Below, piece after piece: positions 6,618 through 13,445 of a DNA stretch of 13,627 bases (its first letter is position 1; every line of letters starts with the position of its first letter). The translations under genes were made by a program, and so were the position numbers. Below the pieces are notes generated by a model that did not search any database, was not told the origin of the DNA, and was given only the letters and a program-made list of their open reading frames with translations. The stretch covers positions 1-13,627 of the forward strand of contig JAIRXX010000295.1 of assembly GCA_031268065.1 (NCBI GenBank), read 5' to 3'. This DNA is from Propionibacteriaceae bacterium (GTDB taxonomy: Bacteria; Actinomycetota; Actinomycetes; Propionibacteriales; Propionibacteriaceae).

Positions 6618-7495
6618 GTGGGTCGGTGTCGATGTTGCTGTTCATGGTTGCAGGTGCCGTGACTTGCGGCGGGGCGTGGATGGCCGTTTTGGGCTTGATG
6701 CGACGCCCGGTGAAACCGCCCAGGGGCCGGAAGGCCAGCAGTTTGGAGCGGTGGTGGCAACATGTGCCGGCGTGGCGGCAGTACGGCGCGGTTGCGGCTT
6801 TTCTGGCGGGCCTGGTTGTGGCGCTGGTTAGCGGGTGGGTTGTGGCTGTGGGGGTTTTGCCAGCTGCGGTTCTCGGCTTGCCGGTTTTGTTGATGGGGTC
6901 TGACCAGCCCAAGCAGATCGCTAAGATGACGGCGGTGGCGAAATGGACCAGATCGTTGGCTGGGACCATAACTGCGGGGCTGGGTCTGGAGCAGGCTATC
7001 GCTGCTTCTGCGGGGCGCAGCGCTCCTGCGGAAATTCGTCCACAGGTTGACCAACTCGTTAACAGGATGCGTCATGCTGGATGGTCTACGGATGCCGCGC
7101 TTCGGGCTTGGGCGGATGAGGTAAACGAATATACCGCTGATCTGGTCGCGGCATCACTGGCGTTGGGCGCACGGCAGCGGGGTGACGGTTTGGCTGATGT
7201 GCTTGTGGCGACGGCGGAATCGGTCAACGAGCAGGTGCGGGTGCGTCTTGAGATTGAGGCTGATCGTAAGGCACCGCGCCAAGAGGCCCGCATGTTGACT
7301 GCGTTGGGTGTGCTGGTCCTGGTCGGGCTGATGCTCACTGGTCAGATAGTGACTGGGTATAACTCTCCGCTGGGGCAAATGATCTTCGCGTGTCTGATTG
7401 TGACTTTCGGGTTCGCCGCTTGGTGGATGAGGAAGATGACCATCATCCCGGACCCGCCCAGATTCATCGGTGAGGAAGCAGGCAGACGGTCATGA
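6614..7495 (+). CDS. tadB: TadB-like inner-membrane platform protein (T2SSF)
   Basis: This is a 293-residue polytopic membrane protein. It has a membrane segment at about residues 2-26, a hydrophobic double span at about 53-92, and a cytoplasmic T2SSF (GspF-type) helical domain at about 100-225 with L-A-G-x-x-x-A-G-L-x-L-E-Q-A-I-A. Two C-terminal spans complete it. GspF-type proteins form the membrane platform that couples the CpaF motor to pilin extrusion. ATG 6614 overlaps the cpaF stop as ATGA with AGGTGGG just upstream; GTG 6605 is in frame but less likely. The stop overlaps the next gene in the same way. Position after the ATPase makes it TadB rather than TadC. Confidence 0.9.
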   Translation: MSGSVSMLLFMVAGAVTCGGAWMAVLGLMRRPVKPPRGRKASSLERWWQHVPAWRQYGAVAAFLAGLVVALVSGWVVAVGVLPAAVLGLPVLLMGSDQPKQIAKMTAVAKWTRSLAGTITAGLGLEQAIAASAGRSAPAEIRPQVDQLVNRMRHAGWSTDAALRAWADEVNEYTADLVAASLALGARQRGDGLADVLVATAESVNEQVRVRLEIEADRKAPRQEARMLTALGVLVLVGLMLTGQIVTGYNSPLGQMIFACLIVTFGFAAWWMRKMTIIPDPPRFIGEEAGRRS

Positions 7496-8412
7496 CAGGT
7501 TTGCAATGGTGGATGCTCGCTGGAATCTGTAGTTGTGTCGGAGTGGGGCTGATCATGTGGTGGGCTGTCCCGGCTGTCCCGGCGCTGGGTGACGCGCTCG
7601 CGCGATTCGCGCCCACGGTCTCTGCGCCGCCCGTTTTACATGCTGGCAATGTTGGGAAGCTGGATTTTTCTGACCGGCTTGGAATGTGGCTGATGCGCCG
7701 GGTTCCACACGTCGATTGGGCAAAGTCGTTGTCGCAAGAGCTGGCGGTGGCTGGCATGCCTGCGTATCGGTTCTACGGCGGGAAGCTTGTCGTGTGCGCG
7801 GTCACATTCTTGGGGACTCCGCTGGCTGTGTCTATCGTGGCGCTCGTACTGCGGTTGCCTATTCAGGTTCCGATGTTGGTTACTGTCGCGGCTACTGTCG
7901 GGGTTTGGTGGTGGCCCAATGTGAGTCTGCGCAGCACTGCGGCACGACGAAGATTGGAATTCCGCTACGCTCTTAGCTCTTATATTGATCTGGTCGCTGT
8001 GGAGCGGTTGGCCGGTTCCAGCGGCGCTAGGCAGGCGTTGGAGAACGCCACGAAGGTGGGCGATTCGTGGGCGTTCCAGGAATTGTCCGAATTGTTCACC
8101 AAGGCAAGTCTGCAAGGCGTCACAGCCTGGGACGGGCTTGTTGACATGGCGGGTCGGTTTGGGATCCCCGAGTTGGAAGACGTCGCCACTCAGATGCGGC
8201 TTGCCGATACCCAGTCGGCGTCTATCTATGAGCCGTTGCGGTCGCTGTCGTCGATGTTGCGTGCCACACTTCTTGCCGCCGAGCAAGGCCGCGCGAAGCA
8301 AGCCAGCCAGAGCATGATCCTGCCGACATTCCTGATGGCGTTCACCATCATCTTGTTGATGCTGGCCCCGCTAGCGCTGATGCTTCTCGATCAACCATTA
8401 CCGATCCCCTAA
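7492..8412 (+). CDS. tadC: TadC-like inner-membrane platform protein (T2SSF)
   Basis: This is a 306-residue membrane protein. It has an N-terminal span (about 5-30), a central hairpin of two spans (about 93-142, ending W-W-W-P), a T2SSF helical domain (about 155-265) with the typical A-x-x-G-x-x-x-x-x-A-L and G-R-F-G-I-P-E-L segments, and a C-terminal span (about 275-300). The R-x-x-R-L-E-F-R-Y-A-L-S-S-Y-I-D-L junction before the domain is characteristic of TadC relatives. It would pair with the TadB-like protein to form the platform for the motor ATPase. Translation is coupled through the ATGA overlap at 7492. Confidence 0.9.
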   Translation: MTGLQWWMLAGICSCVGVGLIMWWAVPAVPALGDALARFAPTVSAPPVLHAGNVGKLDFSDRLGMWLMRRVPHVDWAKSLSQELAVAGMPAYRFYGGKLVVCAVTFLGTPLAVSIVALVLRLPIQVPMLVTVAATVGVWWWPNVSLRSTAARRRLEFRYALSSYIDLVAVERLAGSSGARQALENATKVGDSWAFQELSELFTKASLQGVTAWDGLVDMAGRFGIPELEDVATQMRLADTQSASIYEPLRSLSSMLRATLLAAEQGRAKQASQSMILPTFLMAFTIILLMLAPLALMLLDQPLPIP

Positions 8413-8431
8413 AGATAAGGAAACCAACGAA

Positions 8432-8623
8432 ATGATGAAGTGCTGGATTATGTTGCAGGACTGGGCAAAGCGGGTCTGCGGTGAGGAGAAAGGCCTTTCG
8501 GAGGAAGTCTCCAAAGTGATTTGGGTCATTGCGGTGGTGGTGGTTGCCGCGCTGATCTTCGGCGCAGTCTATGCATTCGTCACTGGTGCCTTGGACAGAC
8601 TGACTTTCGATTGGGCTGGCTAG
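8432..8623 (+). CDS. Small Flp-pilin-like peptide
   Basis: This 63-residue peptide has a hydrophilic N-terminus, a Glu-rich patch (G-E-E-K-G-L-S-E-E) and one 25-residue hydrophobic helix (residues about 32-56) ending near the C-terminus. Its size, shape and place between tadC and the TadE-like genes are those of Flp major pilins. A prepilin-peptidase site could be K-G|L-S-E-E, but the glutamate lies at +3/+4 instead of +5, and the tyrosine that usually follows in Flp pilins is absent. Processing is therefore uncertain. Start ATG 8432 (an ATG at 8435 follows directly) with a weak AAGG at 8417-8420. It is likely the most abundant product if it is the fibre subunit. Confidence 0.75.
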   Translation: MMKCWIMLQDWAKRVCGEEKGLSEEVSKVIWVIAVVVVAALIFGAVYAFVTGALDRLTFDWAG

Positions 8624-8635
8624 TAGTCCCTGACG

Positions 8636-9019
8636 ATGAGGCGCGTATTAAGCGAGCATGGCCAGTCAGAGAATGTTGAGTGGGCCATCTGGGGTGGGCT
8701 GGTCATCGTGATCCCGCTGATACTAGTCCAGTTCGTGTTGTTCGCCTGGAGCCATTCCGCCGCTTCCGCTGCGGCGAGATTCGGAGCTGCCGAGGCGGCG
8801 TCGGTCACAGGATCCCAGGAAGACTGCCGACTGGCTGCTTTGAACGCATTGGGCCAGTTTCAGGCTTTGCGGAACCCCGAGGTGGCTTGCGAGATCGGCG
8901 CGACCCAGGTGCGGGTTGTGGTGAAGGGTAACTCTTTCACCGCATTGGACCTACCAGGCTTCCCAGCCACGGTTGAGGTGCAGACCATTCAAACACGAGA
9001 ACGGTACACCCAGCGATGA
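8636..9019 (+). CDS. TadE-like pseudopilin (first)
   Basis: This 127-residue protein has a short hydrophilic leader, S-E-N-V-E-W just before one membrane helix (about residues 17-40), and then an A/S-rich helical start of the exported domain (A-A-S-A-A-A-R-F-G-A-A-E-A-A). Two cysteines (D-C-R and A-C-E) could form a disulfide outside the membrane. The arrangement matches TadE-family minor pilins, which carry a glutamate at the start of the membrane segment. The ribosome binding site is poor, so translation may depend on the pilin gene ending 12 nt upstream. The stop overlaps the next start as ATGA. Confidence 0.75.
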   Translation: MRRVLSEHGQSENVEWAIWGGLVIVIPLILVQFVLFAWSHSAASAAARFGAAEAASVTGSQEDCRLAALNALGQFQALRNPEVACEIGATQVRVVVKGNSFTALDLPGFPATVEVQTIQTRERYTQR

Positions 9020-9468
9020 GAGCGCGGGTGGTTGATCGGATACGTGATGAGTCCGGAGTGTCGGTAAGCGTAGAGGTGTTGCTCAACGTCATGGTGTGGG
9101 TACTTTTTCTGGTCGTAGTCTGGTTCAGCGTCAGGATCGCGGTGACGAACATGGCGGTTGGTGCGGCTGCGGCAGACGCTGCTAGGGCTGCGTCTATCGA
9201 ACGCACCACTGCTGCCGCTAGAACAGCGGCTTCCACCATTGCGAGCCAAACGTTGGCTAATCAGAGCATTTGGTGTGAGAATCCCGACACCATCAGCGTC
9301 AACATGTCAGGGTTCAGCAAAGACCCTGGAGCCGCCGGCAAAGTCAGCGTCACGGTTAGCTGCGAAGTTAGCTGGCCGAATGTGGGAATTCCGGTGAGGC
9401 TGGAAGGGCCAACAATCAAGTTCTCTTCCACCATGACTTCCCCGGTGGACACTTGGAGGCAGAAGTAA
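9016..9468 (+). CDS. TadE/TadF-like pseudopilin (second)
   Basis: This 150-residue protein has a charged leader (R-A-R-V-V-D-R-I-R-D-E-S-G-V-S-V-S-V-E), a membrane helix at about residues 22-45, and an Ala-rich amphipathic helix (A-A-A-A-D-A-A-R-A-A-S). A strand-rich exported domain follows with two cysteines (W-C-E and S-C-E). The E-S-G-V-S-V-S-V-E segment before the helix corresponds to the R-G-x-x-x-V-E signature of TadE/F proteins. It is likely a minor pilin at the tip or base of the fibre. The start overlaps the preceding gene by 4 bp. Confidence 0.8.
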   Translation: MRARVVDRIRDESGVSVSVEVLLNVMVWVLFLVVVWFSVRIAVTNMAVGAAAADAARAASIERTTAAARTAASTIASQTLANQSIWCENPDTISVNMSGFSKDPGAAGKVSVTVSCEVSWPNVGIPVRLEGPTIKFSSTMTSPVDTWRQK

Positions 9469-9487
9469 GCCATGAAAGCGGGGAACA

Positions 9488-9937
9488 ATGGGCCTGAGAA
9501 GTGAGCGCGGCGCGGGGGTGAACCTTTGGACCATGTGTATGGTGTTCATCGTTGTCGCCTGCGCTGGGATCGCGGTTGATCTGGTAGGAGCGGTTTACGC
9601 ACAGTCCAGGGCGATTGATTTCGCCGGGCAAGCGGCAAGAGTCGGTGCGAACCAGATCGATCTGGCCGGTTTGCAGGCATGTGAATGGACGCTGCGAGTC
9701 GATCCTGTGATGGCTAGCCAGGCTGTTGGCGCATACATCAGTGAAATTGAAGGGTTCAGTCTGGAGCAGGCCAAGGTCACCGGGGCGAGCGTCCAGGTGC
9801 GTGTCGGTAGCCGGTGGGATCCAGTCTTCCTCAGCATGTTCGGTATCAGGCAGATCCCTGTCACTGGCCAAGCCGATGCGAATGCGCGATCAGTGGTGGC
9901 GTCGGGCGAGATTTCACCGACGATTACCAACTGCTAG
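9488..9937 (+). CDS. TadG/TadE-like pseudopilin (third)
   Basis: This 149-residue protein begins with S-E-R-G-A-G-V-N, the usual actinobacterial TadE/TadG-like lead-in to a membrane helix (about residues 15-37). Next comes a helix with A-I-D-F-A-G-Q-A-A-R-V-G-A-N-Q-I-D, matching the segment where these families show A-D-x-A-A-L-A-A-A. The exported part is short and has two cysteines (A-C-E and the final T-N-C). It lacks the von Willebrand-type domain of long TadG proteins. GCGGGGAA upstream of ATG 9488 is the likely ribosome binding site, and the gap to the previous gene is 19 bp. It is the last gene of the compact pilus run. Confidence 0.8.
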   Translation: MGLRSERGAGVNLWTMCMVFIVVACAGIAVDLVGAVYAQSRAIDFAGQAARVGANQIDLAGLQACEWTLRVDPVMASQAVGAYISEIEGFSLEQAKVTGASVQVRVGSRWDPVFLSMFGIRQIPVTGQADANARSVVASGEISPTITNC

Positions 9938-9942
9938 CACTA

Positions 9943-9982
9943 ATCGGGTGCGTGGTCTGGGTGATCGGGTGGCTATATAGAT
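9943..9982 (+). promoter_or_regulatory. Candidate promoter with two direct repeats before the regulator gene
   Basis: The octamer ATCGGGTG occurs at 9943-9950 and again at 9964-9971, start to start exactly 21 bp (two helical turns). A third GGGTG lies between them (9959-9963). An AT-rich TATATAGAT (9974-9982), including the palindrome CTATATAG (9973-9980), starts 2 bp after the second repeat and could be a -10 region. SARP/BTAD regulators are known to bind direct repeats spaced by whole helical turns close to the -10, so autoregulation by the next gene is possible. Without experimental data this is inference. Confidence 0.35.
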
Positions 9983-9992
9983 AGAAGAGGGG

Positions 9993-12900
9993 ATGAGAAG
10001 CGGTATGAAGATCGTGAAGTCGATACTGGCTTGGCTGGGGATTACGCTTATCATGGCTGGTCTGCCTGTGCTGCTTGTGGCTACTGCCGATGTGGCGGTC
10101 CCTGACATTGATTGGGCCGATCTTGGCGATGTTGTCCGCGCGTTGTTGCGGCCTGATGACGGCAGTCTGGTCGCCACAGTCTGCAAGGCGGCGGGCTGGC
10201 TGTGTTGGGCGGTATTAGCGGCCACGTTGGTCGTTGAGATCGCGGCCATGATCGGGAACCGGCCCGCTCCCCAGATTCGAGGACTCAGGATTCCACTGGC
10301 TTTGTCACGCGGACTGGTCACGGCAGCTTTCGCGGTGTTTGCCACTGCGTCACTGATTTCGATTACTCCTTCTCCTGAAGCTGTCGCTGACACTCCGGCA
10401 GCCACAGTTCCAAGCAGCCCGCCCTCTCTTCCTGGCTTTGGCATCGCAGAGAAGGCAGGGACCGGCCAGGCCGAAGCTGTGCCCGCGAAAAAGTCTGCCG
10501 AGTTGATATCTAAGGTGGTGAAGAAAGGAGACACTCTAAGCCGGATCGCCAAGCAGGAGTTGGGCGATGCAAGCAAATATCCGGAGATTTTCCGTGCGAC
10601 CAAGGGAAAACCGCAATCCACGGGACATCGAATCACAGACCCAGACATGATCTGGCCCGGTGACGTAGTTTTCATCCCGCGAGAAAACATTGGGAAGCCG
10701 GAAGAACCGTCGGCACAACCGGGCGAATCGGCAGGCGAGGCCAGTGAACAGACAGCGGCTGTGCCACAGCAAGCTCAACAAACAAACGACCAGGTGGAAG
10801 ATGCGAAGACAGAACTGGATGCACAAGTTCAAACAGTGTCGCCAGCGACTGTGGATTCGGCAGGGCCAACGGCTGGTGTCCCAGAGGGTTTCCAGGTGGG
10901 GGAGAGCACCCAACCCGTCGAGATCAGCGATGAGGAACTGCGCGAGGCGAACGAGTCGTTTGATCAGCTAATAGTCCCCGGCTGGCTTCTGGCTGGGTTG
11001 TGCGGCGCAGGTGCGTTGCTTGCCGGTGCGGGATTTCTTTATTGGCGTTCCCGGCAGCGCTCGCGGCAATGGATGCGACGTCCGGGAAGGATGATCGCGG
11101 TCACCCCGGTTGAGGCCACGCCTGTTGAGCAGACGGTCGTAGTTTCCGGTCGTCCAACAGGGGAAATTGTGGAGAGTCTGGATAAGACGCTGCGCAGTCT
11201 GGTCTCACTGCGACCTGATCTGCCCGAATTATTGTGGGCTGATGTTAGCTGCGAGGGCTGGGTCAGGCTAGGTTTCGTTGAGCCTGTGGCTAGCCTTCCC
11301 GAACCTTGGAAGCCAGAAACCGATGGGTCTTGGACTTGTCAGACCAATGAATGCGCTCCCAGTGAGATAGTGCCAGCTCCTTGGCCACAGTTGGTGACAG
11401 TAGGTGCCACGGATGACGGTGTGTTCAAGTTGGTGAATCTGGAGGCGCTCGGGGTCGTGTCGATAAGGGGCGACGAGGACATGGCTGCGGACATGGGCAG
11501 GTATGTGGCAGCGGAGCTTTCGTTGATGCCGTGGGGTGAAGACGTCGAGGTTTCGATGGTCGGTCTCGGGGAAGAGCTTGCTGACATGCACCCGTCGAGG
11601 CTTAAATGGGCGAACTCTGCGGCACCAGTCGATGATGCGTTGGCACACGCAGTGGCCACCTATGACGCCTTGGACACCGATGAGCCGTTGTCGTTGACTG
11701 CGGCTCGTTCTCAAAGTGCTGCTGATCAGCTTTGGCAGTCGAAGATCTTGATCACCGATACGAACGTGGACCGGTTGGACACTTTGACGGCATTGGTCGC
11801 GGATCACCCAAGAAGAACCGCAACCTCGGTGCTGTTGGTGGGTGATACCGGGGGCGCGGCGGTCAGGGCCGAGTTCCATATCAGCTCTGCCGGACGGTTA
11901 ACTGTCGCTGCGCTCGGGCTAAGTTTGGTCGCTAACGGGATCACCGAAGATGAAGCAAAAGCTATGGCGGCTTTTGTCCGTGCGGGAAGAGACGAAGACG
12001 AAACCGACCAGACTGACGCCGAGATACCTTCGGCAGAAGACACTCTTGACCAGCCTTGGCATGAAATGACCAACCTCGCTGGCCAGGTGAGGATTGATCT
12101 GGCGCTGGTGCGCGGCTCAGACTTGATGAATCGGTTGGAGGCAGAGTCGCTGCTCCCAGACGAGGACGACACGTACCTCGCCCGGACAGCGAACACTCCC
12201 CAGGATCTGAACGCTTTGGCGCCGATGTTGCCGATCTCTGTGCGTGACAGGATCAAGGCCACAACTGCCACTTTGGACCAGGACTTGGCCGATTGGGCCA
12301 ATCCTGGATGTGCCCGCCCGAAACTGCGAGTGCTTGGTGAGATGAAGGTAGTGGTTGGCCCGACTGGCGAGCCGTCCAAGCCAGAGATACTGAAACGAAA
12401 AGGGTATTTCACCGAACTGTTGGCGTTGCTGGCCAGCAGGCCGCGCGGACTAATGGTTGCGCAGATCGTTGACGCGATGGGTGCGGCCCGCGACTCTGAC
12501 ATCAGGCGTGACGTCGGACATCTGCGTGGCTGGCTTGGGGCGGACCCCGCAACAGGAAAGCCTTACCTCCCAGCCGCCGCGCGGAACGAGGAGGGGAAAG
12601 GAGTATATAAGGTGCATGGCCTACTGACTGACGCCGACCTGTTCGTGCAGCTGCGCCGCCGCGCGGAGGCAAGCGGAAAAGAGGGGCATCATGATCTTGT
12701 GAAGGCGCTGAGGCTGGTAGAGGGAGCGCCATACTCGAACATGCGCCTGGGTGGTGGCGCTTGGCTGGTGACTGGCGACCGGCTTGACGCGGTGTACACA
12801 GCCGCGATTGTAGATGTGGCGCATCTGGTCACAACTCACGCAATGATTGCTGGAGACTTGGGTCTGGCCAGATGGTCAGCTGAGCGGGCCGCGCTCGCCG

Positions 12901-13094
12901 CGCCCTACGACTCCAGGCCGAAAGCTGATCTGGTGGAAATCGCCAAAGCAGAGAAGAATTTCCAGGAGGCGCGTAGTCTGGCTGAAGAGATTGCCGCCTT
13001 CAGCCCGGATGGCAATCCGGCTCCAATCGATGTCCCAGAGGGCATCAAACAGATCGCGGTAGGGCACCGGTGGTTCCAGGAACAAGCAAGCTAG
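9993..13094 (+). CDS. Membrane-spanning LysM and BTAD-domain regulator
   Basis: This is a 1033-residue protein. Three membrane segments lie at about residues 10-30, 66-88 and 108-124. A LysM domain (about 174-229) shows V-V-K-K-G-D-T-L-S-R-I-A at its start and W-P-G-D-V-V-F-I-P at its end. A Pro/Gln/Glu-rich linker leads to a fourth membrane segment (about 328-351), followed by R-S-R-Q-R-S-R-Q. A cytoplasmic part of about 680 residues ends in a winged-helix region (about 778-850) and a BTAD helical-repeat domain (about 878-1015, opening L-T-D-A-D-L-F). The positive-inside rule places the N-terminus inside, LysM outside and BTAD inside. LysM binds peptidoglycan; BTAD is the domain of SARP transcriptional activators. 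It may sense the wall or pilus and control transcription. LysM/BTAD proteins are known near Tad genes in actinobacteria, but to my knowledge their role is undefined. ATG 9993 is used; ATG 10005 is an in-frame alternative. Confidence 0.9.
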   Translation: MRSGMKIVKSILAWLGITLIMAGLPVLLVATADVAVPDIDWADLGDVVRALLRPDDGSLVATVCKAAGWLCWAVLAATLVVEIAAMIGNRPAPQIRGLRIPLALSRGLVTAAFAVFATASLISITPSPEAVADTPAATVPSSPPSLPGFGIAEKAGTGQAEAVPAKKSAELISKVVKKGDTLSRIAKQELGDASKYPEIFRATKGKPQSTGHRITDPDMIWPGDVVFIPRENIGKPEEPSAQPGESAGEASEQTAAVPQQAQQTNDQVEDAKTELDAQVQTVSPATVDSAGPTAGVPEGFQVGESTQPVEISDEELREANESFDQLIVPGWLLAGLCGAGALLAGAGFLYWRSRQRSRQWMRRPGRMIAVTPVEATPVEQTVVVSGRPTGEIVESLDKTLRSLVSLRPDLPELLWADVSCEGWVRLGFVEPVASLPEPWKPETDGSWTCQTNECAPSEIVPAPWPQLVTVGATDDGVFKLVNLEALGVVSIRGDEDMAADMGRYVAAELSLMPWGEDVEVSMVGLGEELADMHPSRLKWANSAAPVDDALAHAVATYDALDTDEPLSLTAARSQSAADQLWQSKILITDTNVDRLDTLTALVADHPRRTATSVLLVGDTGGAAVRAEFHISSAGRLTVAALGLSLVANGITEDEAKAMAAFVRAGRDEDETDQTDAEIPSAEDTLDQPWHEMTNLAGQVRIDLALVRGSDLMNRLEAESLLPDEDDTYLARTANTPQDLNALAPMLPISVRDRIKATTATLDQDLADWANPGCARPKLRVLGEMKVVVGPTGEPSKPEILKRKGYFTELLALLASRPRGLMVAQIVDAMGAARDSDIRRDVGHLRGWLGADPATGKPYLPAAARNEEGKGVYKVHGLLTDADLFVQLRRRAEASGKEGHHDLVKALRLVEGAPYSNMRLGGGAWLVTGDRLDAVYTAAIVDVAHLVTTHAMIAGDLGLARWSAERAALAAPYDSRPKADLVEIAKAEKNFQEARSLAEEIAAFSPDGNPAPIDVPEGIKQIAVGHRWFQEQAS

Positions 13095-13171
13095 GCGTTC
13101 TTGGGCTTGCCTGAGTATGATCTGTAGGATGGCTCCAACTTCTTGTCTCGGTGGAGCTGTCCAGTGACAGT

Positions 13172-13190
13172 CGTCCCAGCGAGACGACAA
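13172..13190. repeat. Hairpin enclosing a 12-bp direct repeat copy
   Basis: GTCGTC (13170-13175 region) and GACGAC (13183-13188 region) form a 6-bp perfect stem around a 7-nt loop CCAGCGA. The element contains the first copy of the direct repeat GTCCCAGCGAGA (13173-13184). It may be a transcript hairpin or a protein-binding site. Confidence 0.35.
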
Positions 13191-13381
13191 TGCACTGCCG
13201 AGCAGATCAGATCAACCTCGCCAAACCGATATCTCTGGTAGTTATTGGTCGGCCTGGGGCTGGCTGACGGGCTGGTGTCAGCCTGACGCACCCCGCTTCA
13301 CGCAAACCGGGAATCCAGGACACCTGGGCGCGGTATTGTTTCACAGGCGTCGTTCTTGCAGTACGGTAAGTCCCAGCGAGA
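13173..13381. repeat. Exact 12-bp direct repeat pair
   Basis: GTCCCAGCGAGA occurs at 13173-13184 and 13370-13381, start to start 197 bp. A 12-bp match in a few hundred bases is unlikely by chance (order of 1 in 100 for this span, by simple estimate). The first copy lies in a hairpin; the second lies 64 bp before the start of the downstream gene. A shared regulator site is plausible. Confidence 0.4.
13262..13283. terminator. GC-rich hairpin, possible terminator
   Basis: GGCTGAC (13262-13268) and GTCAGCC (13277-13283) form a perfect 7-bp stem with an 8-nt loop. No T-run follows on either side, so it is not a canonical intrinsic terminator, but actinobacterial terminators often lack one. It lies 168 bp past the regulator stop and could end the operon transcript. 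Confidence 0.3.
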
Positions 13382-13409
13382 ATTATCGCGGCTTTACCGG
13401 CGTGCGGGG

Positions 13410-13445
13410 CAGACAGTCCGCTGGAGATGAGCTAGAGTGGTAAGC
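13410..13445 (+). promoter_or_regulatory. Candidate leaderless promoter of the last gene
   Basis: CAGACA (13410-13415) resembles a -35 box (four of six bases of TTGACA). After a 17-bp spacer comes TAGAGT (13433-13438), which fits the actinobacterial TAnnnT -10 pattern. The ATG at 13446 follows after 7 nt, so transcription would start at or beside the A of the start codon. There is no clear ribosome binding site, which agrees with a leaderless transcript. Confidence 0.45.

Larger units (their letters stand above)
13095..13445. other. Intergenic region after the regulator gene
   Basis: These 351 bp hold no convincing + strand gene. Visible elements are a 7-bp hairpin (13262-13283), a 6-bp hairpin (13172-13190), an exact 12-bp direct repeat and a candidate leaderless promoter for the next gene. 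A weak inverted repeat AGGC...GCCT begins at the regulator stop codon but has no T-run. A 66-codon reading frame on the minus strand (13091-13291) covers much of the left half and is discussed as a finding. Confidence 0.5.

Noticed and set aside
9472..9504. 10-codon ATG frame just before the third pseudopilin
   Set aside because: It is too short and in a different frame; the GGGGAA inside it serves better as ribosome site for ATG 9488.
9914..10690. 258-codon open frame on the minus strand opposite the start of the LysM/BTAD gene
   Set aside because: The + strand frame has clear membrane and LysM signatures, while the minus product is Ser/Ala/Thr-rich without motifs; it is a mirror effect of GC-rich codon use.
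11804..12502. 232-codon open frame on the minus strand opposite the regulator
   Set aside because: Same reason: a Ser/Ala-rich product opposite a long conserved-looking gene.
13088..13115. Inverted repeat at the regulator stop codon as an intrinsic terminator
   Set aside because: The stem is only 4-5 bp with a long loop and there is no T-run.
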